From positions 1 to 51,712 of the forward strand of contig CANMZB010000025.1 of the NCBI GenBank assembly GCA_947502265.1: a stretch of DNA of 51,712 bases, given 5' to 3'. Source of the DNA: an uncultured Sulfitobacter sp. (lineage in GTDB: Bacteria; Pseudomonadota; Alphaproteobacteria; Rhodobacterales; Rhodobacteraceae). The notes under the pieces were generated by a model. The model did not search any database, was not told the DNA's origin, and was given only the letters and a program-made list of their open reading frames with translations. Below are positions 27,977 to 36,925 of the stretch, piece after piece; position 1 is the stretch's first letter; the number at the start of each line of letters is the position of its first letter. The position numbers and the translations under genes were made by a program.

Positions 27977-29493
27977 CCGACACACCGCTGCTTTCCCTGT
28001 CCGGCCTGACCAAGGCATATCCCGGTGTCGTCGCCAACGATCATGTTTCGCTTAGCATCGCGCCGGGTGAAGTCCATGCACTGCTTGGCGAGAACGGCGC
28101 GGGCAAATCCACGCTGGTCAAGATGATTTACGGGCTGGTCAAGCCCGATAGCGGCACGATGCACATGAACGGCGCGCTCTTCGCGCCAACCGAACCACGC
28201 GCGGCGCGCAGCGCCGGTGTTGGCATGGTGTTCCAGCATTTCTCGCTTTTTGATGCGATGACGGTGGCCGAAAACATCGCGCTGGGGATGGAGAACGCGC
28301 CTAAAATGCGCGCCTTGTCGGCACAGATCACCGCCGTCTCGGAGACATACGGCCTACCGCTGTCCCCCGACCGCGTGGTGGGCGATCTGTCCGCAGGCGA
28401 ACGCCAGCGGGTCGAAATCATCCGCTGTCTGTTACAAGACCCCAAGCTTTTGATCATGGACGAACCAACATCGGTGCTGACGCCGCAGGAGGTTGAAATC
28501 CTGTTCACCACCCTGCGCAAGCTCAGCGCCGAAGGCACCGCGATCCTTTATATCTCCCACAAGCTCGAAGAAATCCGCAGCCTTTGCGACAGCGCCACGA
28601 TCCTGCGGTTGGGCAAGGTCGTCGGTGAATGCACCCCGCGCGAAACAACTGCGCGGGACATGGCGGAAATGATGGTGGGCAAGATTTTGCAAACGCCAAC
28701 GCGGGCCGCTCACACGGCGGGCGACGTGGTGTTGCAGCTCAAAGCGCTAAACGCGCCTGCGCCCAGCGCTTTCGGTATCGCGCTCAAGGACATCAACGTT
28801 GATCTGCGCGCGGGCGAAGTTTTGGGCATCGGCGGCGTGGCGGGCAACGGGCAGGACGAGCTTTTGGCGGTGCTCTCGGGCGAGCGGCCTGTGGCGGGCG
28901 GTATGATCCTGCATCGCGGCGCGGACATCGGCGCGCTTGGCCCCAACCAAAGACGTGCGCGCGCCATCCTGACCGCCCCGGAAGAGCGGATGGGCCATGC
29001 CGCTGTGCCGGACATGTCGTTGACCGAAAATGCGATGCTGACGGGTGCCGCACGTCAGGGACTGGACCGGCGCGGCTTTCTTGACTGGCCCGCTGCCACG
29101 CGGTTTGCCCAATCGGTGATCGACGCCTTCGACGTGCGCACCCCCGGCCCGCGCGCGGCCGCGCGGTCGCTTTCTGGCGGGAATTTGCAAAAGTTCGTGA
29201 TCGGGCGCGAGGTCTTGCAGCGGCCCGAAATTCTGGTGGTGAACCAACCGACATGGGGCGTCGATGCCTCGGCTGCGGCCGCGATCCGTCAGGCGCTGCT
29301 GGATCTCGCACAAAATGGTGCCGCGCTGATCGTGATCTCGCAGGATCTGGATGAATTGATGGAAATTTCCGACCGCTTTGCCGCATTGAACGAAGGGCGC
29401 CTGTCCGATCCGCGCCCCGCGCAGGGCATCACCGTGGAAGAGATCGGCCTGATGATGGGCGGCGCGCACGGCATGGAGGTGGCGCATGCGTGA
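27973..29493 (+). CDS. BMP-type nucleoside/purine ABC transporter ATPase
   Basis: 506-residue protein with two ABC domains, the standard form for the sugar/nucleoside (YufO/NupA-like) group. Domain 1: Walker A GENGAGKST, signature LSAGERQR, Walker B LLIMDEPTSVL. Domain 2: degenerate Walker A GVAGNGQDE, signature LSGGNLQK, and VVNQPTWGVD in which the catalytic Glu is Gln, the usual asymmetry of this family. Translationally coupled to xdhC, which points to purines or purine nucleosides as cargo. Confidence 0.92.
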   Translation: MTDTPLLSLSGLTKAYPGVVANDHVSLSIAPGEVHALLGENGAGKSTLVKMIYGLVKPDSGTMHMNGALFAPTEPRAARSAGVGMVFQHFSLFDAMTVAENIALGMENAPKMRALSAQITAVSETYGLPLSPDRVVGDLSAGERQRVEIIRCLLQDPKLLIMDEPTSVLTPQEVEILFTTLRKLSAEGTAILYISHKLEEIRSLCDSATILRLGKVVGECTPRETTARDMAEMMVGKILQTPTRAAHTAGDVVLQLKALNAPAPSAFGIALKDINVDLRAGEVLGIGGVAGNGQDELLAVLSGERPVAGGMILHRGADIGALGPNQRRARAILTAPEERMGHAAVPDMSLTENAMLTGAARQGLDRRGFLDWPAATRFAQSVIDAFDVRTPGPRAAARSLSGGNLQKFVIGREVLQRPEILVVNQPTWGVDASAAAAIRQALLDLAQNGAALIVISQDLDELMEISDRFAALNEGRLSDPRPAQGITVEEIGLMMGGAHGMEVAHA

Positions 29494-29500
29494 AGCGGCG

Positions 29501-29530
29501 GAATTTGAGTTTTTTGGCCAAATGAAGATG
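29501..29530 (-). repeat. Copy of TTCATTTGGCC repeat motif
   Basis: GAATTTGAGTTTTTTGGCC then AAATGAAGATG; its reverse complement matches the motif at 42853-42882 and the first part of the xdhA insert. It fills the 48-base gap between the ATPase and first permease genes without the GC hairpin part. Confidence 0.7.
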
Positions 29531-29541
29531 GGACGTCGCAC

Positions 29542-30624
29542 ATGATAAGTCTGGTAAAGCGCCCCGAGCCAAGCCGTGTTTTTTCGCTGGCCGCGCCGCT
29601 GCTCGCCGTTCTGGCGACGTTTGTGTTTGGCGGGCTGTTGTTCGCGGCGCTTGGCAAAGATCCGTTTCTGGCGATCCGCACGATTTTCTGGGAGCCGCTG
29701 TTTGGCGAATTCGCCTTCTACTATCGCCCGCAGCTTTTGATCAAAGGCGCGCCTTTGGTGTTGGTCGCCATCGGTTTGAGCCTCGGGTTCAAGGCCGGAA
29801 TATGGAACATCGGCGCGGAGGGACAATACATCATGGGCGCGCTTTTCGGCGCGGGCGCGGGGCTGGCTTTTTACCCGGCCCAAAGCGTGTTCATCTTTCC
29901 GTTGATGGTATTGGCCGGAGCTTTTGGCGGTTGGATCTGGGCGATGATTCCGGCAGTTCTGAGGGTGAAATTTGGCACCAACGAGATTCTTGTATCGCTG
30001 ATGCTGGTCTATGTGGCTGAGCAATTTCTTGCCTCCATGTCTCTGGGGTTGTTGAAAAATCCAGAAGGCTTTGGATTTCCGGGCAGCCGCAATTTGCAGC
30101 AATACGCCAGCGCGCATAATGCCGAACTCATTGCCGGAACGGGCATGCATTGGGGCGTTGTGGCGGCATTGATTGCGGTCATTTTTGCCTATGTGCTGCT
30201 GGCACGGCACCGGTTGGGGTTTGCCATCCGCGTGACCGGAGATGCGCCGCGCGCGGCCCGGTTTTCCGGCGTCAATCCGACCCGGCTGGTGTTGTTTTGT
30301 CTGGGGACCTCCGGTCTGCTCGCGGGTCTGGCTGGTATGTTCGAGGTCGCAGGCCCGTCCGGTCAGGTGACGATTGATTTCAACGTGGGGTATGGCTTCA
30401 CCGCGATCATCGTGGCGTTTTTGGGCCGGTTGCATCCTGTGGGCATCCTGTTGGCGGGGGGGCTGATGGCGCTGACGTATATCGGCGGGGACATCGCACA
30501 ATCCAAACTGGGCCTGCCTGCGGCGGCCATTCAGGTGTTTCAGGGGATGTTGTTGTTTTTCCTGCTCGCCTTCGATCTTTTCACGAATTACCGGCCGCGC
30601 ATTGGCCGCGCAGAGGTGGCATGA
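29542..30624 (+). CDS. ABC transporter permease (BMP/nucleoside type)
   Basis: 360-residue inner-membrane permease of the BPD_transp_2 class (YufP/NupP-like), about eight to ten hydrophobic segments. Family features: FKAGIWNIGAEGQYIMGA and GDAPRAARFSGVNPTR (the cytoplasmic loop contacting the ATPase). Overlaps the second permease by ATGA. Works as a heterodimer with it. Confidence 0.9.
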   Translation: MISLVKRPEPSRVFSLAAPLLAVLATFVFGGLLFAALGKDPFLAIRTIFWEPLFGEFAFYYRPQLLIKGAPLVLVAIGLSLGFKAGIWNIGAEGQYIMGALFGAGAGLAFYPAQSVFIFPLMVLAGAFGGWIWAMIPAVLRVKFGTNEILVSLMLVYVAEQFLASMSLGLLKNPEGFGFPGSRNLQQYASAHNAELIAGTGMHWGVVAALIAVIFAYVLLARHRLGFAIRVTGDAPRAARFSGVNPTRLVLFCLGTSGLLAGLAGMFEVAGPSGQVTIDFNVGYGFTAIIVAFLGRLHPVGILLAGGLMALTYIGGDIAQSKLGLPAAAIQVFQGMLLFFLLAFDLFTNYRPRIGRAEVA

Positions 30625-31544
30625 TGGACCTGTCTTCAATCAATCCGCTCCTGTTCATCGCGGGCTTCTTTGTCGCCGCGACGCCGCTGATCTTTGCCGC
30701 TATCGGCGAACTGGTGGCGGAAAGGGCCGGCGTGCTGAACCTCGGGGTCGAGGGGATGATGATCATGGGCGCGATCTGCGGCTTTGCCACTGCGGTCGAA
30801 ACCGGCTCTCCCCTGCTCGGCTTTGTAGCGGCGGCTGTGGGCGGCGCGGTGCTTAGCCTGTTGTTTGCGTTCCTGACGCAAATCATGCTGGCCAATCAGG
30901 TCGCTTCCGGCCTCTCGCTCACACTGTTCGGCTTGGGATTCTCAGCGCTTCTGGGGCAAAACTATATCGGGATCAAACCGCCACGGCTCGGCGATGTGGA
31001 CTTTGGACCGCTCGGGGATATTCCCGTAATCGGGCCGATTTTGTTGAGCCATGACATCATCGTGTATCTCGGGATCGCGTTGGTGTTCGGGGTTTGGGCC
31101 GTGCTCAAATTCACCCGTGCGGGCCTTGTGCTGCGCGCGGTGGGCGAAAACCACGATGCGGCGCACGCGCTGGGGTACAAGGTGGTGCGCATCCGCACGC
31201 TTGCGATCATGTTCGGCGGGGCCTGCGCGGGCGTGGGCGGTGCTTACATCAGCCTGATCCGCGTGCCGCAGTGGACCGAGGGCATGACCGCCGGTGTCGG
31301 CTGGATCGCGCTGGCGCTTGTGGTGTTTGCAAGCTGGCGACCGCTGCGGGTGCTGCTGGGGGCCTATCTTTTTGGCGGCCTTGTTCAATTGCAGCTCAAT
31401 CTACAGGGCGTAGGCGTTGCTATCCCTGTCGAATATCTGGCAATGTCGCCGTATGTCATCACGATTGTGGTGCTGGTTGTTCTGTCTCGCGACGCCAACC
31501 GCGCACCCGGATCGCTTGGCCGTATTTTTCATGCCTCGCAATGA
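30621..31544 (+). CDS. ABC transporter permease (BMP/nucleoside type)
   Basis: 307-residue second permease (YufQ/NupQ-like). Family phrases are ERAGVLNLGVEGMMIMGA, LTLFGLGFSALLG and GENHDAAHALGYKVVRIR. Multiple membrane segments throughout. Ends 45 bases before the binding-protein gene. Confidence 0.9.
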   Translation: MMDLSSINPLLFIAGFFVAATPLIFAAIGELVAERAGVLNLGVEGMMIMGAICGFATAVETGSPLLGFVAAAVGGAVLSLLFAFLTQIMLANQVASGLSLTLFGLGFSALLGQNYIGIKPPRLGDVDFGPLGDIPVIGPILLSHDIIVYLGIALVFGVWAVLKFTRAGLVLRAVGENHDAAHALGYKVVRIRTLAIMFGGACAGVGGAYISLIRVPQWTEGMTAGVGWIALALVVFASWRPLRVLLGAYLFGGLVQLQLNLQGVGVAIPVEYLAMSPYVITIVVLVVLSRDANRAPGSLGRIFHASQ

Positions 31545-31589
31545 GGCGAAGTCCGCCCGAGAGCGGGTGTTACACTGGGGAGAAACTAT

Positions 31590-32669
31590 ATGACGTTTAC
31601 TAAACTGCTGGCCAGCGCTGCGCTGGTTGCCGGCATGGCCACGGCGGCATTCGCCGATGGCGATGATAAAACCAAGCTTGGTTTTGTGTTTGTCGGGCCT
31701 GTCGGTGACGGCGGATGGACCTACGAACATAATGTGGCCCGTTTGGCCGTCGAAGAAGAGTTCGGCGACAAGGTCGAGACCGTGTTCGTTGAATCCGTGG
31801 CCGAGGGCCCCGATTCCGAGCGTGTGATGACGCAGATGGCGCTGGACGGTGCCGATCTGATCTTTACCACTTCGTTCGGCTACATGGACCCGACGATCAA
31901 CGTGGCCGCGAAATTCCCCGATGTGAAGTTCGAACACGCAACCGGCTACAAACGGGCTGATAACGTGTCGACCTATGGCGCACGCTTTTACGAAGGCCGC
32001 GCAGTTCAGGGCCACATCGCAGGCAAGATGACCAAATCCAACACAGTGGGCTATATCGGGTCGTATCCGATCCCCGAAGTGATTCGTGGCATCAACTCGG
32101 CGTTCATCCACGCGCGCAAGGCCAACCCCGACGTACAGTTCAAGATCGTCTGGGCCTACACATGGTTCGACCCCGCCAAGGAAGCCGACGCTGCCAAGGT
32201 CTTGATCGAACAGGGTGCGGACGTGATCCTGCAACACACCGATTCCACCGCGCCTCAGGCGGCGGCACAGGAAGCGGGCAATGTAATCACCTTCGGGCAA
32301 GCCTCGGACATGGCGCAATATGCACCGAAACCGCGCGTTTCCTCGATCATCGACAACTGGGCCCCCTACTATATCGAGCGCACAAAGGCTGTGATGGACG
32401 GCACTTGGGAATCCAAGGATACATGGGGCGGTATCGGCACAGGCATGGTCGGCATCGGTGACATCACGGATGCGGTTCCTGCGGACGTGAAAGCAGAGGC
32501 GGAAGCGCTCAGGGATTCCATCGGCTCGGGCGAATACCAGCCCTTCACCGGTCCCCTCAAGAAGAAGGACGGCTCTGACTGGCTGGCCGAGGGCGAAAAC
32601 CCCGACGATCAAGCCCTGCTTCAGATGAACTTCTACGTTGAAGGTATCCAGGACGACATTCCGCAATAA
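31590..32669 (+). CDS. BMP-family (PnrA-like) substrate-binding protein
   Basis: 359-residue periplasmic binding protein with a Sec signal peptide ending near AFA|DGD. There is no lipobox, so it is soluble rather than a lipoprotein. The mature part begins KLGFVFVGPVGDGGWTYEHN, typical of BMP family. Known PnrA relatives bind purine nucleosides with aromatic residues; the xdh neighbours make purine or purine-nucleoside cargo likely here. Last gene of the operon, before a strong terminator. Confidence 0.92.
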   Translation: MTFTKLLASAALVAGMATAAFADGDDKTKLGFVFVGPVGDGGWTYEHNVARLAVEEEFGDKVETVFVESVAEGPDSERVMTQMALDGADLIFTTSFGYMDPTINVAAKFPDVKFEHATGYKRADNVSTYGARFYEGRAVQGHIAGKMTKSNTVGYIGSYPIPEVIRGINSAFIHARKANPDVQFKIVWAYTWFDPAKEADAAKVLIEQGADVILQHTDSTAPQAAAQEAGNVITFGQASDMAQYAPKPRVSSIIDNWAPYYIERTKAVMDGTWESKDTWGGIGTGMVGIGDITDAVPADVKAEAEALRDSIGSGEYQPFTGPLKKKDGSDWLAEGENPDDQALLQMNFYVEGIQDDIPQ

Positions 32670-32693
32670 GCGGCACGTCCGGCAAGTTGAAAG

Positions 32694-32720
32694 GGCCCCG
32701 CCATTGTGCGGGGCCTTTTT
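32694..32720 (+). terminator. Intrinsic terminator of the xdh-transporter operon
   Basis: GGCCCCGC (32694-32701) / GCGGGGCC (32708-32715), loop CATTGT, then TTTTT. It is 24 bases after the binding-protein stop. Confidence 0.9.
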
Positions 32721-32779
32721 ATGCGCTCCGATGCGCACACATCTCTTGTAGACGGGCGCAAGCCGTCTAAACTGGTGCA

Positions 32780-33388
32780 ATGATCAAATTACATCACCTG
32801 AACAGGTCCCGATCGCTCCGTATTCTGTGGCTTCTCGAAGAAATCGGCGCGCCTTATGAAATTGTCCTTCACGAACGGGATGCACAGACCAATCTGGCCC
32901 CACCAGCCTTGCTCAAGGTGCATCCGCTGGGCAAATCTCCGGTGCTGGAACTGGACGGTGATACCATCATCGAAAGCGCAGCAATCACCGAGATGCTTTG
33001 CATGAAGCTCGCCCCGCAGATGATCCCGCCCATTGGCACACCTGCGTATCGCCGCCATCTTGAATGTATGCATTTCGCCGAAGGTTCTGTCATGACGCCG
33101 GTGCTGCTTAATATGTATGTCGGCCGTCTGGGCGAGGCAGGCGCGCCGCTGCATCCGCGCATCCAGTCGGAGCTCGACAATCATTTCTCCTACATGGAAA
33201 GCATCCTGCGCACATCCGGTCACTTCGTCATGGATGACCTGTCCGCAGCCGACATCATGATGAGCTTTCCCGCGCAAATCGCCATGCGAATGAAAAGAGG
33301 CGCGGATTATCCCAAACTCGCCCGCTTTGTGGAGGCGATCGAAGCGCGGCCTGCCTATCTGCGCGCGATTGCCGTTGGTGGGGTCTGA
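32780..33388 (+). CDS. Glutathione S-transferase family protein
   Basis: 202-residue GST-like protein. N-terminal thioredoxin fold (MIKLHHLNRSRSLRILWLLE; NPLGKSPVLE-like HPLGKSPVLELDG; ESAAITEML) and an all-helical C-terminal domain with FVMDDLSAADIMM. A serine in the SRSLR stretch is the likely glutathione-activating residue. Substrate unknown. Separate from the upstream operon by the terminator. Confidence 0.88.
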   Translation: MIKLHHLNRSRSLRILWLLEEIGAPYEIVLHERDAQTNLAPPALLKVHPLGKSPVLELDGDTIIESAAITEMLCMKLAPQMIPPIGTPAYRRHLECMHFAEGSVMTPVLLNMYVGRLGEAGAPLHPRIQSELDNHFSYMESILRTSGHFVMDDLSAADIMMSFPAQIAMRMKRGADYPKLARFVEAIEARPAYLRAIAVGGV

Positions 33389-33435
33389 CTATTGGTGGAT
33401 TGCCAAGAGACGGTGCAAATGGCACCAATCCGGGC

Positions 33436-34371
33436 ATGACACATATTCTCACCAGCCTTGACGGCACCCCCGCCAGCCGCTTTGCTTTTGGCACCATGCA
33501 ATTCGGCGGGCGGGCGGATACCGCCGCCTCGCAGGACATGTTTGATGCCTCCCTTGCGGCGGGCATCACACATTTCGACACTGCGCATGTCTATACCGAC
33601 GGCGCGTCGGAAACGATGCTAGGCCAGATGATCAAACCGCACCGCGCGCGCCTGATCATTGCGACCAAGGCCGCCTATGCCGGCGGTGCCTCGGCGCAAA
33701 ACATTCTCGACAGCGCCGATACCTCGCGCAAGCGGATGGATATCGACGTGATTGATGCGCTCTATCTGCACCGCTTCGATCCCGATATCGACATGCACCA
33801 AAGCTTCGAGGCGCTGGCAAAGCTGCGCGATCAAGGCATCATCCGCTATGTTGGCATTTCGAATTTCGCAGCATGGCAGGCCGTCAAGGCCCTGTGTATT
33901 GCGGCGACCTTTGATTTGAAGATTTCGCTGATCCAGCCGATGTATAACCTTGTGAAGCGACAAGCCGAGGTCGAAATTCTACCGATGGCAAGCGACATGG
34001 GGATGCTTTGTGCGCCCTATTCGCCGCTGGGCGGCGGGCTTTTGACGGGTAAATACGCGGCGGGCGGCAACGGACGGCTGACCGAGGACGCCCGTTATGC
34101 CGCGCGTTACGACTTTGACTTTATGCGCCGCGCCGCCGAACAACTCCCGCAAATCGCGGCAGAGCTTGGCACCCATCCCGCCACGCTTGCTGTTGCTTGG
34201 GCGGGCGCCCACGCGACACGGCCCACGCCGATCATCTCGGCCCGATCTGCGGCGCAACTTGCCCCCTCGCTGGCGGCGATAGACTACGAGATGTCGCCTG
34301 CCGTCTATGCGCGATTGGCCGCCCTCGTTCCTGCCCCGCCGCCCTCAACCGACAGGACCGAAGAACAATGA
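33436..34371 (+). CDS. Aldo/keto reductase
   Basis: 311-residue NADPH-dependent aldo/keto reductase with a TIM-barrel fold. The catalytic tetrad is visible: Asp and Tyr in FDTAHVYTDG, Lys in IIATKAAY, His in DALYLHRFD. Later GISNFAAWQ and YSPLGGGLLTGKY are typical. Start at 33436 (MTHILTSLDG); the ribosome binding site is weak and an in-frame start at 33400 is possible. Overlaps the next gene by ATGA. Confidence 0.88.
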   Translation: MTHILTSLDGTPASRFAFGTMQFGGRADTAASQDMFDASLAAGITHFDTAHVYTDGASETMLGQMIKPHRARLIIATKAAYAGGASAQNILDSADTSRKRMDIDVIDALYLHRFDPDIDMHQSFEALAKLRDQGIIRYVGISNFAAWQAVKALCIAATFDLKISLIQPMYNLVKRQAEVEILPMASDMGMLCAPYSPLGGGLLTGKYAAGGNGRLTEDARYAARYDFDFMRRAAEQLPQIAAELGTHPATLAVAWAGAHATRPTPIISARSAAQLAPSLAAIDYEMSPAVYARLAALVPAPPPSTDRTEEQ

Positions 34372-35447
34372 ACGCGGATATTATCATCATCGGTGGCGGC
34401 ATCGCAGGGCTGTCCGCAGCGGCGCGCCTTTCGACCGATGCAAAAGTTATCGTGCTGGAGATGGAAAGCGCCACCGGCTATCACGCATCGGGCCGCTCTG
34501 CCGCGCTGATCGAGCAGAATTACGGCGCGCCCTCGGTGCAGGCGCTGAACCGTGCCAGCATCGACTATTTGCGCGAGGCTAACGGCGGATACCTTACGCC
34601 GCGCGGCCTGATGATCGTGGCCGGAGCAGGTGAGAAGGACGCCTTTCACGACGATGTTGTCAAAATGGGTGTGGACCAGATCTCCGTGAACGAAGCGCTG
34701 TCATTCGTCCCTGTGCTGGACACCGACCGTCTCGCCTTTGCGGGTTATCACGCGGATGCGCACGACATCGACACCGACCGGCTGATGCAGGATTTCATCC
34801 GCACGCTGCGTGCCAACGGCGGGCAGGTTGTCACCGACGCAGTGGTGAGCACAATCCGGCAGGACGGCGCGGGCTGGCATGTGTCGGCGGGCGGCGATTA
34901 CAGCGCGCGCACGCTGGTCAACGCAGCGGGCGCATGGGCCGATCTGATTGCGGGCATTGCAGGCGTCACGCCCATCGGCATCGTCCCGCACCGCCGCTCC
35001 ATGGCGCGGATCAAGGCGCCGGGTGGCCACAACGTGAGCCTCTGGCCGATGTTTTTCGGTGTTGGCGAGACCTGGTATGCTAAACCCGACGCAGGCGCGC
35101 TGATCATTTCGCCCGCCGATGAGGATGCAACACATCCCCATGACGCTTTTGCCGATGATATGACGCTGGCCGAAGGGTTGGAGCGTTATCAGAATATGGT
35201 GGCCGAGCCGGTGACCAAACCATTGGCGACATGGGCCGGTTTGCGCAGCTTTGCTCGCGACCGCACATTGGTGTTGGGCCGTGATCCCGAGGTGCCTGAA
35301 TTTATCTGGTGCGCGGGACAGGGCGGTTACGGGTTCCAGACAGCGGCGGCAGCATCGCAACTGGTGTCTGATCTGGTTACGGGACGCCCGCCCGCTTTGG
35401 ATGCGGGCGCTGTTGACGCGCTCAAACCGGATCGGTTGCGCAGATGA
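34368..35447 (+). CDS. FAD-dependent oxidoreductase, DAO/DadA-like
   Basis: 359-residue glycine oxidase/D-amino-acid-oxidase-like flavoprotein. N-terminal Rossmann motif IIGGGIAGLSAAARLS, glutamate ligand for ribose in VLEMESATG, and SGRSAALIEQNYG. The C-terminal region WCAGQGGYGFQTAAA closes over FAD. Substrate is probably a secondary amine or amino acid; not determinable. Start on the ATGA overlap with the AKR gene. Confidence 0.87.
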   Translation: MNADIIIIGGGIAGLSAAARLSTDAKVIVLEMESATGYHASGRSAALIEQNYGAPSVQALNRASIDYLREANGGYLTPRGLMIVAGAGEKDAFHDDVVKMGVDQISVNEALSFVPVLDTDRLAFAGYHADAHDIDTDRLMQDFIRTLRANGGQVVTDAVVSTIRQDGAGWHVSAGGDYSARTLVNAAGAWADLIAGIAGVTPIGIVPHRRSMARIKAPGGHNVSLWPMFFGVGETWYAKPDAGALIISPADEDATHPHDAFADDMTLAEGLERYQNMVAEPVTKPLATWAGLRSFARDRTLVLGRDPEVPEFIWCAGQGGYGFQTAAAASQLVSDLVTGRPPALDAGAVDALKPDRLRR

Positions 35448-36091
35448 GGCGCCAACCGCCGAGTGCCAGCGTTGCACATGCGACGCAGGGGGCCAAACTC
35501 AGCGCGCCCTCGGCGCTGCGCAATGCGCCTGCGCTATTGTCACTGTTGCACGAGATCGCACCGCCGAGCGGTCGCGCGCTTGAAATTGCGTCCGGCACGG
35601 GTGAGCAGGTTCTGGCCTTTGCCACCGCGCTCCCCGCCCTTGAATGGCAACCGACCGAGATTGATCCGCTACGCCTTGCCAGCATAGATGCTTATCGCAC
35701 CGAAGCGTCCCTTCCCAATCTGCGCGCCGCGCGTTTGCTTGATGCCGCCGCGGCGGGCTGGGGCGCGGATGAAACGCCCTATGATCTGATCCACCTGACC
35801 AACCTTTTGCATCTCATTTCCGAACGGGCGGCTATGACGGTGCTGCACGAGGTCGCGCGCGCGCTTTCACGCGGTGGCATCTTTATGCTCCACGGCCCTT
35901 TTCGCCGGTCAGGTGCGCTTACCTCCGAAGCCGATGCGCGCTTTGATGCGGACCTGCGCGCGGCGGATCCGATGATCGGTTACAAGGATGATCTGTGGAT
36001 CAGAGAAGGGCTGAGCAATGCAGGTCTGAGCGTCACGATCATTCGTGACATGCCTGCAAATAACCTCGCCTTTATCGCCGAAAAGGGATGA
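35444..36091 (+). CDS. DUF938 family SAM-dependent methyltransferase-like
   Basis: 215-residue DUF938 protein: SAPSALRNAPALLSLL, then a class I methyltransferase motif I as ALEIASGTGEQVLAFA, and YDLIHLTNLLHLIS in the motif IV position. Substrate unknown. ATGA overlap with the preceding flavoprotein and with the following lysozyme gene. Confidence 0.85.
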   Translation: MRRQPPSASVAHATQGAKLSAPSALRNAPALLSLLHEIAPPSGRALEIASGTGEQVLAFATALPALEWQPTEIDPLRLASIDAYRTEASLPNLRAARLLDAAAAGWGADETPYDLIHLTNLLHLISERAAMTVLHEVARALSRGGIFMLHGPFRRSGALTSEADARFDADLRAADPMIGYKDDLWIREGLSNAGLSVTIIRDMPANNLAFIAEKG

Positions 36092-36870
36092 AAATGAATC
36101 TCCGCCCTGCCCTCGCCCTCATCGCCTTTCTTGCCGCGTGCAGTGGCCCTGCCGCGACGCCGGTCGGAAAGATCGTTCCGGAAAATTTCCGCGATGCCGA
36201 TCCGGTTGCCTTTCAGGGACAACGCCCCGCGCGATACGCCGTCCACGGAATTGACGTTGCGCGTTTTCAAAAAAGCGTCAACTGGCGGCAGGCCCGCGCC
36301 AATGGCGTTAACTTTGCCTTCATCAAAGCGACCGAGGGCGGTGATCTGATGGACCCGATGTTCAAAAGTCACTGGCAAGGCGCGGGAGAGGCGGGCGTGG
36401 CGCGCGGTGCCTATCATTTCTATTATTTCTGCACGCGGCCCGAAGTGCAGGCCCGCTGGTTCATCCGCAACGTCCCGCGCACGCCGGGCGCGCTGCCCCC
36501 CGTTCTGGATATGGAGTGGAACCCGTTTTCACCCACCTGCGCACACCGCCGCCCGTCGGCCGCAGTCGTTCAGGACGAAATGCGTCGGTTTCTCAGGATC
36601 ATAAGGGCGCATTACGGGCAGGAACCGATCATCTATACAACCCCGCGTTTTTACAAAGAGAACAAGCTGGGGCAGTTCACAGGCCATGAATTCTGGCTGC
36701 GCACCACGGCAAAAACCCCGCGCGAGACGTTTCCGGGGCAACGATGGCGCTTTTGGCAATACTCCGCAACGGGTCTGATCAGCGGGATCGAAGGCAAGGT
36801 CGACCTGAACGCGTTTTCCGGCAGACCCTCCGAATGGAAGCGGTGGCTCACCGTGCGCGCAGCGCGATGA
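36088..36870 (+). CDS. GH25-family lysozyme, lipoprotein
   Basis: 260-residue muramidase of glycoside hydrolase family 25, predicted to cut peptidoglycan in the periplasm. Lipoprotein signal ending FLAAC|S (Cys at about 18). Active-site acids appear as Asp in HGIDVARFQ, Glu in FIKATEGGD, Asp/Glu in VLDMEWNP. AYHFYYFC and WRFWQYSATG fit the family. ATGA overlap with DUF938. Probably a housekeeping cell-wall or phage-derived domesticated enzyme. Confidence 0.88.
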   Translation: MKMNLRPALALIAFLAACSGPAATPVGKIVPENFRDADPVAFQGQRPARYAVHGIDVARFQKSVNWRQARANGVNFAFIKATEGGDLMDPMFKSHWQGAGEAGVARGAYHFYYFCTRPEVQARWFIRNVPRTPGALPPVLDMEWNPFSPTCAHRRPSAAVVQDEMRRFLRIIRAHYGQEPIIYTTPRFYKENKLGQFTGHEFWLRTTAKTPRETFPGQRWRFWQYSATGLISGIEGKVDLNAFSGRPSEWKRWLTVRAAR

Positions 36871-36925
36871 GCAAAGAGGCCGGACTTCATGGATAATCCG
36901 CACCACAGTGATCCTGCGGGACGGC

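Noticed and set aside
28747..30639. 630-codon minus-strand frame opposite the ABC transporter genes
   Set aside because: Composition is Arg/Gln/His-rich, typical of an antisense shadow of high-GC genes; the sense genes have clear ABC motifs.
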